Below, one piece after another: positions 1 through 6,550 of a stretch of DNA of 8,674 nucleotides. The notes under the pieces were generated by a model. It was not told the DNA's origin and did not search any database. It worked only from the letters and a program-made list of their open reading frames with translations. Origin of the DNA: Tannerellaceae bacterium (GTDB lineage Bacteria; Bacteroidota; Bacteroidia; Bacteroidales; Tannerellaceae); the NCBI GenBank assembly GCA_031267205.1, contig JAIRZN010000147.1, positions 1-8,674 of the forward strand. Reading direction: 5' to 3'. The translations under genes and the position numbers were made by a program. The first letter of the stretch is position 1. The number at the start of each line of letters is the position of its first letter.

Positions 1-2
1 AT

Positions 3-812
3 GGAATGTCAATTATCACAACCAATATGGTTGCAAGTACAATTATTCCTGAAAATAAAATGGAATCATATTTCATTTATTACTTTGCAAGAACATTAAT
101 GAAGTTTATCTTGATTAACAAATACAATCATGAAAATCCTTCTGACAAAGGCTGTGTTTTTGACTTTATGCAACAAAAAAAGGACATTCTTAAAAGCATG
201 AGAGCTAATACAATATGCGATGTTTGTAAAAAAGAAATAAGAAAACATGAAAAAAAATTGTCTGAGAATCAATATTGTGCAATTGATACATTATTGGCAA
301 AATCAGGACAATTGCTATCTGAAGAACGAAAAGAAACAGCCGAAAAAGAATCTAATAATATCAGAATATTTATTGGTTCTTCGAAAGAAGCCTTAAATAT
401 TGCAAGAAAAATCAAAGCTTGTTTGAAACATGATGCCCATGTAGATACTTGGGCTGATGGTCTATTTGATAAACCGGGTAAAGCATATATCGAGGTTTTA
501 GAAGAAATGCTTAATAATTATGAATATGGTATATTTGTATTTAACCCAGACGACAAAATTTTTTCACGAGGGAAAATAAAGTCAATTCCACGAGATAATG
601 TGATATTTGAGTACGGAATGTTTTTGGGAAAACACACCAGAAAAAAAGCTTTCTTCATTGTTCCGCGAGGAATTGATATTGCAATTATGACTGATGTGTT
701 AGGTATTACTTGCTTAGAATATGACCCAACAAATCCGAATCTTCAATCTGCGGTTAGTGATGCATGTGACCAAATAAGAGAGTTAATACAGAAAAGAAAA
801 ATAATAAAATAA
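3..812 (+). CDS. TIR-like (PF10137 / CAP12-Pycsar effector type) protein, probably 5'-partial
   Basis: The C-terminal half (about residues 119-262, counting from the ATG at 6) reads as a TIR-like nucleotide-binding domain of the kind found in CBASS/Pycsar effectors. It has the first strand RIFIGSSKEAL, then WADGLFDKPGKAYIEVLEEML, YGIFVFNPDD, and the family hallmark RDNVIFEYGMFLGK, whose Glu202 is the likely catalytic or binding acid. Such domains typically cleave NAD+ when triggered; that activity is inferred here. The N-terminal 110 residues are not assigned. They hold Cys50, Cys71 and Cys74 (a CxxC) that could bind metal. The frame stays open from base 3 to the window edge and the first residues look like the inside of a domain, so the true start probably lies upstream. 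The gene is AT-rich (about one third GC) against GC-rich neighbours, which suggests transfer. Its TAA stop overlaps the attC-like element that follows. Any cyclase partner would lie outside the window. Confidence 0.75.
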   Translation, partial: GMSIITTNMVASTIIPENKMESYFIYYFARTLMKFILINKYNHENPSDKGCVFDFMQQKKDILKSMRANTICDVCKKEIRKHEKKLSENQYCAIDTLLAKSGQLLSEERKETAEKESNNIRIFIGSSKEALNIARKIKACLKHDAHVDTWADGLFDKPGKAYIEVLEEMLNNYEYGIFVFNPDDKIFSRGKIKSIPRDNVIFEYGMFLGKHTRKKAFFIVPRGIDIAIMTDVLGITCLEYDPTNPNLQSAVSDACDQIRELIQKRKIIK

Positions 813-1038
813 CAGCCGATAACAAGCGGTTTGGCACGAGGCGGGGCGTGCGCCCGCAGAAAGTCCTGTCGGACTTTCAAGCATTCGCTCCCGCGCGAAC
901 ATTTGTGAAACCCCGCCCTGTCCTCCTATCCGCCTCTCCTACCATCTCCCTATCCTCCTATCCCTCTGTCGCTATATCCCCAATCGCTGCGCTTCATTGG
1001 GGGTTATTGATATTCAGACCTGCGGTCTGTTAGGCTGT
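812..1038 (+). repeat. Structured, inverted-repeat-bounded element resembling an attC recombination site
   Basis: The left end ACAGCC-GA-TAACA (812-824) pairs with the right end TGTTA-GGCTGT (1028-1038), perfectly except for a 2-nt GA bulge. The right end contains GTTAGGC (1029-1035), a match to the integron R' core GTTRRRY. The left counterpart is interrupted by the GA, so it is not a canonical RYYYAAC box. Nested inside are GGCGGGG/CCCCGCC (840-846 with 911-917), an 8-bp hairpin with a TGTC loop (859-866 with 871-878), CCCCAAT/ATTGGGG (978-984 with 996-1002) and CAGACC-TGC-GGTCTG (1015-1029). The element begins on the TIR gene's stop codon, as attC sites do in gene cassettes, and is far more GC-rich than that gene. 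Alternatives are a Bacteroidota dispersed palindromic repeat or a long 3' regulatory structure. No convincing protein is encoded here. Confidence 0.5.
921..970. repeat. Polypyrimidine tract with an 11-nt direct repeat
   Basis: Bases from about 919 to 970 are almost all C and T on the plus strand. TCCTCCTATCC occurs at 921-931 and again at 953-963. The tract forms the unpaired middle of the inverted-repeat element. No function is evident from the sequence. Confidence 0.5.
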
Positions 1039-1084
1039 ATTTGTTTTACATGGGGAAAAACTCCCGCACCGTAGGCCTCTTCCG

Positions 1085-1116
1085 TTTGGTTTTATGGATG
1101 GATTTCCATTTCTTTG
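1085..1116 (+). promoter_or_regulatory. Probable Bacteroides-type promoter for the ssb operon
   Basis: TTTG at 1085-1088 is followed after 20 nt by TTTCTTTG at 1109-1116, one base away from the Bacteroides -7 consensus TAnnTTTG. The predicted start of transcription is near 1123, leaving a leader of about 20 nt before the ssb ATG at 1143. It lies just outside the inverted-repeat element, so the ssb operon appears to keep its own promoter despite the inserted material upstream. Confidence 0.45.
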
Positions 1117-1142
1117 TATGTGAATCAAAAAGTAAATAAATT

Positions 1143-1619
1143 ATGTCGTTGAATAAAGTAATATTGATAGGCAACGTGGGCAAGGACCCCGATATTCGTT
1201 ACTTTGATAACGGAGCCGCAGTTGCAAATTTCCCGATGGCTACGTCGGAAAGAGGGTATACGTTGGCTAACGGGACGGAAGTGCCCGAACGTACCGAGTG
1301 GCACAATATAACTGTTCGCCGCGAACAGGTTGCCTTCGTCGAAAAGTGGGTCAGGAAAGGTTCCTCCGTTTATGTCGAGGGCAAGATACGGACTCGTAAC
1401 TACGACGATCAGGCAGGCATCAAGCGCTATGTGACGGAGATTTACGCCGATAGGATAGAGTTTTTCAACACAACCGCCAGAGCCGCCTCCGAGACACAAT
1501 CGCCGGCAGCTTCGCCTTCTCAGTCCGCCGTTCAGCCTGCACAGTCTAAGGCGGAGCCTGCCTCTTTCAACCCGCCCTTATCTCCAGAGACAAAAACTTC
1601 GGACGATCTCCCGTTTTGA
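1143..1619 (+). CDS. ssb: Single-stranded DNA-binding protein SSB
   Basis: This 158-residue protein binds single-stranded DNA as a tetramer during replication, repair and recombination. Residues 1-110 form the OB fold. The start MSLNKVILIGNVGKDPDIRY is typical, followed by EWHNITVRR and a strand with VYVEGKIRTRNY. A Pro/Ser/Ala/Gln-rich linker (about 111-150) leads to the acidic tip DDLPF, which recruits partner proteins; all parts are intact and the length is usual. The ATG follows an A-rich stretch (AAGTAAATAAATT), as is common in Bacteroidota, with no Shine-Dalgarno motif. The gene heads an operon with gldD (1 nt gap) and a phosphopantetheinyl transferase. In many Bacteroidota ssb is followed by gldE and then gldD; here gldE is absent. 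Confidence 0.96.
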   Translation: MSLNKVILIGNVGKDPDIRYFDNGAAVANFPMATSERGYTLANGTEVPERTEWHNITVRREQVAFVEKWVRKGSSVYVEGKIRTRNYDDQAGIKRYVTEIYADRIEFFNTTARAASETQSPAASPSQSAVQPAQSKAEPASFNPPLSPETKTSDDLPF

Positions 1620-1620
1620 C

Positions 1621-2190
1621 ATGAGCCGACGGGGGGCGATATGGCTCTTTGCAGGAATGTGCGCCGGCCTTTCCTGCACTCATTATACGCCGAAACCGCG
1701 CGGGTATTTCCGCATAGAGCCGCCGTCGCCCGTCTACGCGGAGTTTTCGCCGGGCAATCTGCCGTGCGCCTTTAATATATCGTCGCTTGCCGGGGCGGAA
1801 TTTTCGCCGGCAGTCGAGGATTGGATCAATCTGGCTTACCCGTCGCTCGGAGCGGTCATCTATTGCAGCTATCTGCCGGTGACCGCCTCTACGCTTGCGA
1901 CGGTCGGAGATGAATCGCGAGCGTTGGCAGTCCGCCAGGTAAGAAACGGAGGACGCATCACGCAGCAGGCCTACGAAAATTCCAAGTCAAACGTGTACGC
2001 CCTATTGTACGAATCCGGCGGCGATTCGGCGGCGCCCATACAATTCGCCTTGACGGACAGCGTGTCGCACTTCTTTCGCGGAGCCTTAGTATACGACCGG
2101 GTTGCCGATGCGGACTCGCTGGCGCCTGTGACGCAATACCTGAAGGCCGACATCGTGGAGCTTATTCAATCTTTTAGCTGGAAAAAGTAA
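1621..2190 (+). CDS. gldD: GldD-like gliding-motility-associated lipoprotein
   Basis: The 189-residue product starts with a short signal sequence ending at Cys19 (AGLSC), the likely lipidation site. The family signature YTPKPRGYFRIEPP follows at once. The remaining body, with conserved-looking segments such as DWINLAYPSLGAVIYCSY and the C-terminal FFRGALVYDRVADADSLAPV, fits GldD length and layout. In Flavobacterium GldD is required for gliding and for type IX secretion, but homologues also occur in non-gliding Bacteroidales, so motility cannot be inferred. The ATG lies 1 nt after the ssb stop, and its TAA overlaps the next ATG (TAATG), so translation is probably coupled along the operon. The usual neighbour gldE is missing. 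Confidence 0.87.
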   Translation: MSRRGAIWLFAGMCAGLSCTHYTPKPRGYFRIEPPSPVYAEFSPGNLPCAFNISSLAGAEFSPAVEDWINLAYPSLGAVIYCSYLPVTASTLATVGDESRALAVRQVRNGGRITQQAYENSKSNVYALLYESGGDSAAPIQFALTDSVSHFFRGALVYDRVADADSLAPVTQYLKADIVELIQSFSWKK

Positions 2191-2879
2191 TGCCTTTGTT
2201 TATGAAAAGCGTCCAACCGCTATTAGGCGTATGGAAGATAGACGAAAGCGCCGACGAACTTCTCGCCTTGCTGACGCGCAGGGATTGCCGGTCTATTCCG
2301 GCGGATATGCAGGCGGAAAGACGCCGGCGGGAGTGGCTGGCTGTGCGCGTTTTGCTCAAGGAACTTACAGGAGGCGAGGAAACTCCCATCGCATATCACA
2401 CGGACGGAGCGCCGTATCTGCCGGAGAAAAAACTGCACATCAGCATCTCGCACACAAATGGATACGCAGCCGTCATACTGAGCGAACAGGGCCCCGTCGG
2501 CATAGACATCGAATACATCAGCGAGCGCATACACCGAGTGCGCAGACGTTTCATGCATCCGGATGAAGATGCTATGATCGACCGGAAGCATGAAACGGAG
2601 CACCTGATCATCTGCTGGTGCGCCAAAGAGACTCTGTTTAAACTTATAAGACGAGAGGAGACGGATTTCCGCGAACACTTGCGCCTCTCCCCCTTCGGAT
2701 ACGGGGAATCGGGAAGCATCACGGCTACGGAGACGTGTACGCCTGAGAGGGCGACGTATTCGCTGTTTTATATCGTCAATAAATATTTCGCCATGACATG
2801 CTCCCTGGATATGACGGTGGTCGGGCGTCCGTCGTTATTAAATTCGGCAATCACGGTCTTATTGTCCCTTATGAGATAG
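2190..2879 (+). CDS. 4'-phosphopantetheinyl transferase, Sfp type
   Basis: This enzyme transfers 4'-phosphopantetheine from coenzyme A to a serine of carrier proteins such as ACP. The 229-residue product carries the family motifs in order: a basic N-terminal region (RRREWLAVRVLL), HISISHTNG at 83-91, GIDIE at 104-108 and WCAKETLFK at 143-151. Asp106, Glu108 and Glu147 are the expected magnesium ligands. It is the third gene of the ssb operon, with its ATG sharing one base with the gldD stop. The family-like fold seems to end near residue 206 (FYIVNKYFAMTCSL). The last twenty or so residues are read from DNA that also encodes, on the other strand, the end of the PepSY-like lipoprotein, so they may be a run-on tail with little function. 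It could serve fatty-acid ACP (AcpS role) or a secondary pathway; the sequence does not decide. Confidence 0.92.
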   Translation: MPLFMKSVQPLLGVWKIDESADELLALLTRRDCRSIPADMQAERRRREWLAVRVLLKELTGGEETPIAYHTDGAPYLPEKKLHISISHTNGYAAVILSEQGPVGIDIEYISERIHRVRRRFMHPDEDAMIDRKHETEHLIICWCAKETLFKLIRREETDFREHLRLSPFGYGESGSITATETCTPERATYSLFYIVNKYFAMTCSLDMTVVGRPSLLNSAITVLLSLMR

Positions 2880-3688
2880 AAGAGGTAAGTCGTCGCCGAT
2901 GCGCTTTCCATGGAACGTATGCGCGACAGTGGAAGGTCTGCATAAGGAGACGATTTGAATCCGTTCCAAACCTTTTGCGGGATGGTTTGCTGCGTCATGT
3001 TCCAGAAGTTAACTATCCACGTGTAGTTCTTGTTGAAGATGGACGTGAGGTAGGTTTCGCTTTGCAGCATTCCGACGCTTATCTCCGAGTTAATAACGTC
3101 TATCACCGATACGTCTACGATATCAATATCCGCGAACAGATTGTCTATCGCATTCATCAGGGCGGAAGGTATGACGACGGGCATATCGGTGCGGTTGTTT
3201 ACATCGTCTATCACCTTGATAAAGTCGCCATACTGCGTAAAATAAAGGTTTGAGGATATGCGGCTGTTCGTCACATTCACGCTGTAAACAGGCGTCAGTT
3301 GTTTGCGATTAAGCACATACGCCCCTTTGACCTCCCAAGCGGCATACGCCGTGCGCGATAAAGATTCCGAGACGATGGGCTCCACCTGCTCGCTGTAAGA
3401 TGCCGGTATTCTCCCCAGCGTCCATTCCCCGTTCTTCCCGAACCATGCTGAGGCAGCCTTTGAATCGAGGACAAAGTCAGCTACATAATATCCTTCTTCG
3501 AGCGACCAGTCAACCTCCTTAGCATTTGGGTATCTGGCGTCGAAAGAACTTAGGACTTGTTCGGTGGGACGAAACTTGTCGTCCTCCACTACCGTATCGG
3601 TCTCTTTGGAACAATCCACAAAAAGAAGCGTCAATAATCCGGCAACACATAACCGGAGGTAAAAACAGAAGCACAAGTAGAATTTCAT
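2768..3688 (-). CDS. PepSY-like (DUF2874-type) putative lipoprotein
   Basis: The 306-residue product has an N-terminal hydrophobic segment ending at Cys26 (LLFVDCSKETD). It looks like a lipoprotein signal, though Asp just before the Cys is unusual for a lipobox. A PepSY-like unit follows at about 45-115, recognised by FDARYPNAKEVDW and a WFGKNGEWTLGRI strand. The second half (about 165-295) may be a diverged repeat of this unit, ending in YLIRDNKTVIAEFNNDGRPT. Proteins of this family in Bacteroidales are exported and mostly of unknown role. The gene starts 20 nt after the kinase stop and is probably co-transcribed with it. The final 112 nt overlap the convergent phosphopantetheinyl transferase ORF. 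The exact function is unknown. Confidence 0.7.
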   Translation of the reverse strand: MKFYLCFCFYLRLCVAGLLTLLFVDCSKETDTVVEDDKFRPTEQVLSSFDARYPNAKEVDWSLEEGYYVADFVLDSKAASAWFGKNGEWTLGRIPASYSEQVEPIVSESLSRTAYAAWEVKGAYVLNRKQLTPVYSVNVTNSRISSNLYFTQYGDFIKVIDDVNNRTDMPVVIPSALMNAIDNLFADIDIVDVSVIDVINSEISVGMLQSETYLTSIFNKNYTWIVNFWNMTQQTIPQKVWNGFKSSPYADLPLSRIRSMESASATTYLFYLIRDNKTVIAEFNNDGRPTTVISREHVMAKYLLTI

Positions 3689-3708
3689 ACAAGTAAAATT
3701 TTAAAAAT

Positions 3709-4800
3709 TCATAACCATTTTCCCATGAAGGAATCCATCTCGCCGGCATGGCCTTCGAGACTTTGAAGCAGCTTGAACTGCGCTTCGGCACGTTGCAGGT
3801 TATGGCCTGCGCGGTGTATTTTATAGTAAGTATCCCCATTGATATAGTCGGTCAGGAATCGGACGGTCTGCATATATGTGAGCAAACGTCCTCCGTAAGG
3901 CAGCAAACTTATTTCCAAGGGCGTGATAAAGGATTCGGCTGTTTCCATGTATCCTTCGGCGTATGCCTTGAAGGTCTCCATGTTGACAGACACGTTGTCG
4001 AGATTCTCGTCGTCTTCCGCGCCGGTGTTAGCTCCGGTGCGGATAAAGTCGCCTATATCCGAGAGCACGAAGCCCGGCATCACCGTATCCAGGTCGATTA
4101 CGCAAAGCACATTTCCCTCTTCGTCGAACATGACGTTGTTGACTTTGGTGTCGCAATGGTTGATACGTTTCTTCAGCTTGCCGGCGCGATACAAATCTTC
4201 CTGTATGCACATCCCTCTCGCCCGTTTGTTTATCTCATGTATCAGGTCTTCCACCTCGCCGGCGCGACCGGCGGCATTCGCTTTCAGGGCGTCCCGAAAC
4301 TGTTGCAGTCTAAATTCCATGTTATGGAAATTCGGAATTGTTTCGCCCAACCGCCCTTCCGGTATATCGGCAAGCATGGACTGGAAATCGCCGAAGGCTC
4401 TGCCTGCCTTGTGTGACAACTCCGGTGTAACCGCCTCATAACTGCGGCTACGGGGGATAAACAAGCATAGCCTCCAATAGTTTTCGCCGTCAAAGTAGTA
4501 ATACTTCCCGTCTTTAGCCGGGATAAAGGTCAATACTTTGCGGTCGATATCCTCTTCTGCGCGTTCTTCTAATTTTCTGCGGATATGCGCCGTGACTATG
4601 CATATATTATTCATGAGCATCTCCACATCAGTAAATATGTGGTGGTTTATGCGCTGCAATATATATTTCGGCGCTCCGCCGGCTACGCATACTTTCAATG
4701 TGTCGTTGATATGGCCGTTACCGAAGGGTTCGACGGAAACGACGGTGTCGTCTTGTTGGAACCGGCTCAGGATATGTAGAAATTGTTCTTTTGTTTTCAT
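3709..4800 (-). CDS. Phosphotransferase of the APH/choline kinase fold, NahK-like sugar kinase
   Basis: The 363-residue product belongs to the aminoglycoside/choline kinase-like fold. It resembles the N-acetylhexosamine 1-kinase (NahK) branch, which phosphorylates GlcNAc/GalNAc in mucin or glycan salvage. Visible motifs are the N-lobe loop FGNGHINDT (26-34), YILQRINHHIF (47-57), the catalytic loop with His215, Asp217 and Asn222 (HCDTKVNN), and the metal-binding IDLD at 235-238 followed by SDIGDFIR. All key residues are present, so the enzyme looks active. The substrate is inferred only, and antibiotic resistance is unlikely. Homologues in Bacteroides are sometimes labelled mucin desulfatase, which the kinase motifs do not support. 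It is first in an operon with the PepSY-like lipoprotein and has its own strong-looking promoter. The start is ATG at 4800, preceded by an AT-rich tandem repeat instead of a Shine-Dalgarno motif. Confidence 0.85.
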   Translation of the reverse strand: MKTKEQFLHILSRFQQDDTVVSVEPFGNGHINDTLKVCVAGGAPKYILQRINHHIFTDVEMLMNNICIVTAHIRRKLEERAEEDIDRKVLTFIPAKDGKYYYFDGENYWRLCLFIPRSRSYEAVTPELSHKAGRAFGDFQSMLADIPEGRLGETIPNFHNMEFRLQQFRDALKANAAGRAGEVEDLIHEINKRARGMCIQEDLYRAGKLKKRINHCDTKVNNVMFDEEGNVLCVIDLDTVMPGFVLSDIGDFIRTGANTGAEDDENLDNVSVNMETFKAYAEGYMETAESFITPLEISLLPYGGRLLTYMQTVRFLTDYINGDTYYKIHRAGHNLQRAEAQFKLLQSLEGHAGEMDSFMGKWL

Positions 4801-4817
4801 TATTCGTTATTCGTTAT
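4801..4817 (-). repeat. Two tandem copies of a 7-bp unit directly before the kinase start
   Basis: Read on the minus strand, ATAACGA occurs twice in tandem and is followed by ATA and then the kinase ATG. It fills the ribosome-binding region, so a change of copy number would shift the spacing or A-richness of the leader. Confidence 0.6.
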
Positions 4818-4849
4818 ACTTTGTGCTGTCAATAATGTAGAATCGGACA

Positions 4850-4881
4850 CAAATCTAAAAAGAACCGGCGGAGTTACCAAA
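4850..4881 (-). promoter_or_regulatory. Perfect-match Bacteroides-type promoter for the kinase-lipoprotein operon
   Basis: On the minus strand TTTG (4881-4878) is followed after exactly 20 nt by TAGATTTG (4857-4850), a full match to TTTG-N19-21-TAnnTTTG. Transcription should start near 4843, giving a leader of about 43 nt before the ATG at 4800. The -33 element overlaps the last codons of the M23 peptidase gene, so this operon can be expressed apart from dnaX. Confidence 0.65.
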
Positions 4882-6550
4882 TAAATGAATGTTTATATTC
4901 CGACCGGTTGCCGCAGGCGTCGGTAACGGTAAATTCCAGAAGATGTTCGCCCTGTGCGAGGCGTTTCCTGTCGAAGCGATACGTTACAAGCCCCTTTTTG
5001 CCGTCAAATTCAAAGAGGGCGAACCGTCCGTCTATCTCGCCGCGGTAGGTTTGCACCCCGCTAAGGTCATCGGAGATACGGAAGGCGATACGCTTGTCGC
5101 CGACCCATGCGGCGGGGCTAACCGGCGTAATGACGGGTGGGCGAACGTCCTGCATGATAGTGTAGCTTCCGAAATCGCGGATAGCGGCTTCTATCCATTT
5201 GTTTTTGTACGAGCCGCCTATCCAGATAGCGCGTTTGTTCTGTATCCTGACAATCCCGTACTTGCCGGCGTCGGCCGGAGCGTCGGTCGGCAAGTGCAGC
5301 GAAAGGAGCGCCTTGTCGTGGATCGGTATGGGACGGTCGTGGAGGACATGTATGTCCGATAATGCCGCGACGCCTGCCGGCTGTACGCTGTAACGGAAGT
5401 AGACGTCGTCGTAGAGGTTGCCGGCAGGAATGACGAGGCGCACTCCTTTCGCGCCGAAGCGATTCTCGCTTTTCCAGTGAAAATACTCCCCTTCGGTGTC
5501 CGGCGCGGGAATATCGCGCCTTTTTCCTTCGATAAGGAGCGTATGTTGCGCCGTGTTTCCGTATAAATCTCTCAGGCGGAAAGTTATCCGGTAGGTTCGC
5601 TCCTCGTCGATGTTTACAATGCCCCGTCCTTCATGTTCGATGAAGCCAACTTTGTTGCCGGGGTCGACGAATGTCTTCATATAAAAGACGCGACGCAGCT
5701 TCCACGCCTCATAGTCGATGAAACTGTTTACATAGCGTGTCTCGCTTGGGGAGAAGCTCCTGATCTGGCTGTTGAAAATCATCCGGTCATCCGCCGCCAT
5801 AGCTACCCTCCGCACGCCGTAGATGTTGATGGTCCCGTCCATGTAATCGTACGCCTTCACCGCCAGGGCTATTTCCCCCCAGGCCTCTATCTTTACGGCA
5901 GCCTTCTTAGGGTCGCTTACGTTTATCTCCACGCTCCGGCTGCTTCCGTTCACGACTCCCCTTCCTTCCAACGGGTACACCTTGACGGCGTCTATACGCG
6001 GGGGCCGGGTGTCTTTAACTTCTTCCTTGTAACATTCCAGGGGGTCGAACAGCATTCCCGTTTCCGTATTGCGTATTTCAAAGTGCAGGTGAGGGCCGCC
6101 GGAGCTGCCGGTATTGCCCGACAGGGCGATGGCCTGTCCTTTTTTCACAGGAAACAGCTCCGGCTCAAGCGTCAGGTCTACCGAAAAGCTCTCCTGTTCA
6201 TACTGCCGCTCTTTTACATAGTCGGCGATAGCGGCGGCAAAGCGTTGAAGATGGCCGTACACAGTCGTAGCCCCGTTTGGGTGATTCAGGTAAAGCGCAT
6301 TCCCATATCCCCACGGACTGACCACAACGCGGGCTACGTATCCTTCCAGGACGGCATGGACAGGTTTCCCTTCCACGTTCTGGGTCTTAAAATCAATGCC
6401 TGCATGAAAATGATCGCTGCGCAACTCCCCGAAGTTCCCGCTGAGCAGGATAGGGAAATCGAACGGGCTCCCCCATTCCTGTGCGCGAAGGACAGCGGTC
6501 GTCGCCCACAAGAATATAAAGAAACAGAAAGATACGCACCTGTAATACAT
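4874..6550 (-). CDS. Secreted M23-family peptidase (LytM type) with C-terminal beta domains
   Basis: The 558-residue product begins with a signal peptide (hydrophobic 8-20, likely cut after VLRA, giving QEWGSPF). The LytM/M23 domain follows at about 35-170. It has HAGID (His49, Asp53), YGHL (His100) and GPHLHFE (His154, His156), that is, the zinc ligands His49, Asp53 and His156 plus the catalytic histidines. All are present, so it is probably an active peptidoglycan endopeptidase in the periplasm or outer surface. An insert at about 103-133 separates the two halves of the domain. The long remainder lacks catalytic motifs and looks like beta-sandwich modules. The last of these, around 470-558 (DDLSGVQTYRGEIDG to FTVTDACGN), resembles an Ig-like fold. 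The start shares one base with the dnaX stop (TGATG on the minus strand), so translation is probably coupled. Confidence 0.9.
   Translation of the reverse strand: MYYRCVSFCFFIFLWATTAVLRAQEWGSPFDFPILLSGNFGELRSDHFHAGIDFKTQNVEGKPVHAVLEGYVARVVVSPWGYGNALYLNHPNGATTVYGHLQRFAAAIADYVKERQYEQESFSVDLTLEPELFPVKKGQAIALSGNTGSSGGPHLHFEIRNTETGMLFDPLECYKEEVKDTRPPRIDAVKVYPLEGRGVVNGSSRSVEINVSDPKKAAVKIEAWGEIALAVKAYDYMDGTINIYGVRRVAMAADDRMIFNSQIRSFSPSETRYVNSFIDYEAWKLRRVFYMKTFVDPGNKVGFIEHEGRGIVNIDEERTYRITFRLRDLYGNTAQHTLLIEGKRRDIPAPDTEGEYFHWKSENRFGAKGVRLVIPAGNLYDDVYFRYSVQPAGVAALSDIHVLHDRPIPIHDKALLSLHLPTDAPADAGKYGIVRIQNKRAIWIGGSYKNKWIEAAIRDFGSYTIMQDVRPPVITPVSPAAWVGDKRIAFRISDDLSGVQTYRGEIDGRFALFEFDGKKGLVTYRFDRKRLAQGEHLLEFTVTDACGNRSEYKHSFIW

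Noticed and set aside
859..878. Rho-independent terminator after the TIR gene
   Set aside because: The 8-bp hairpin is not followed by a run of T's, so it was kept only as part of the structured element.
848..1033. A 61-codon open frame inside the hairpin-rich element
   Set aside because: The predicted peptide (Pro/Ser-rich) is explained by the pyrimidine-rich tract and hairpins, and it has no plausible ribosome-binding region.
812..1038. A CRISPR array or a full integron in the hairpin region
   Set aside because: There are no regularly spaced repeats with unique spacers, and no integrase gene is present in the window. Only a single attC-like structure can be supported.
1125..1499. A minus-strand open frame across ssb
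   Set aside because: It is a shadow of the ssb OB-fold coding sequence.
3748..4441. Plus-strand open frames of 170-220 codons opposite the kinase gene
   Set aside because: The minus strand encodes a full phosphotransferase with the catalytic HxDxxxxN and DLD motifs; the plus-strand frames show no family features.
3709..4800. Aminoglycoside resistance gene
   Set aside because: The fold is shared, but the sequence looks like the NahK-type sugar kinase branch common in Bacteroidales chromosomes, with no mobile context around it.
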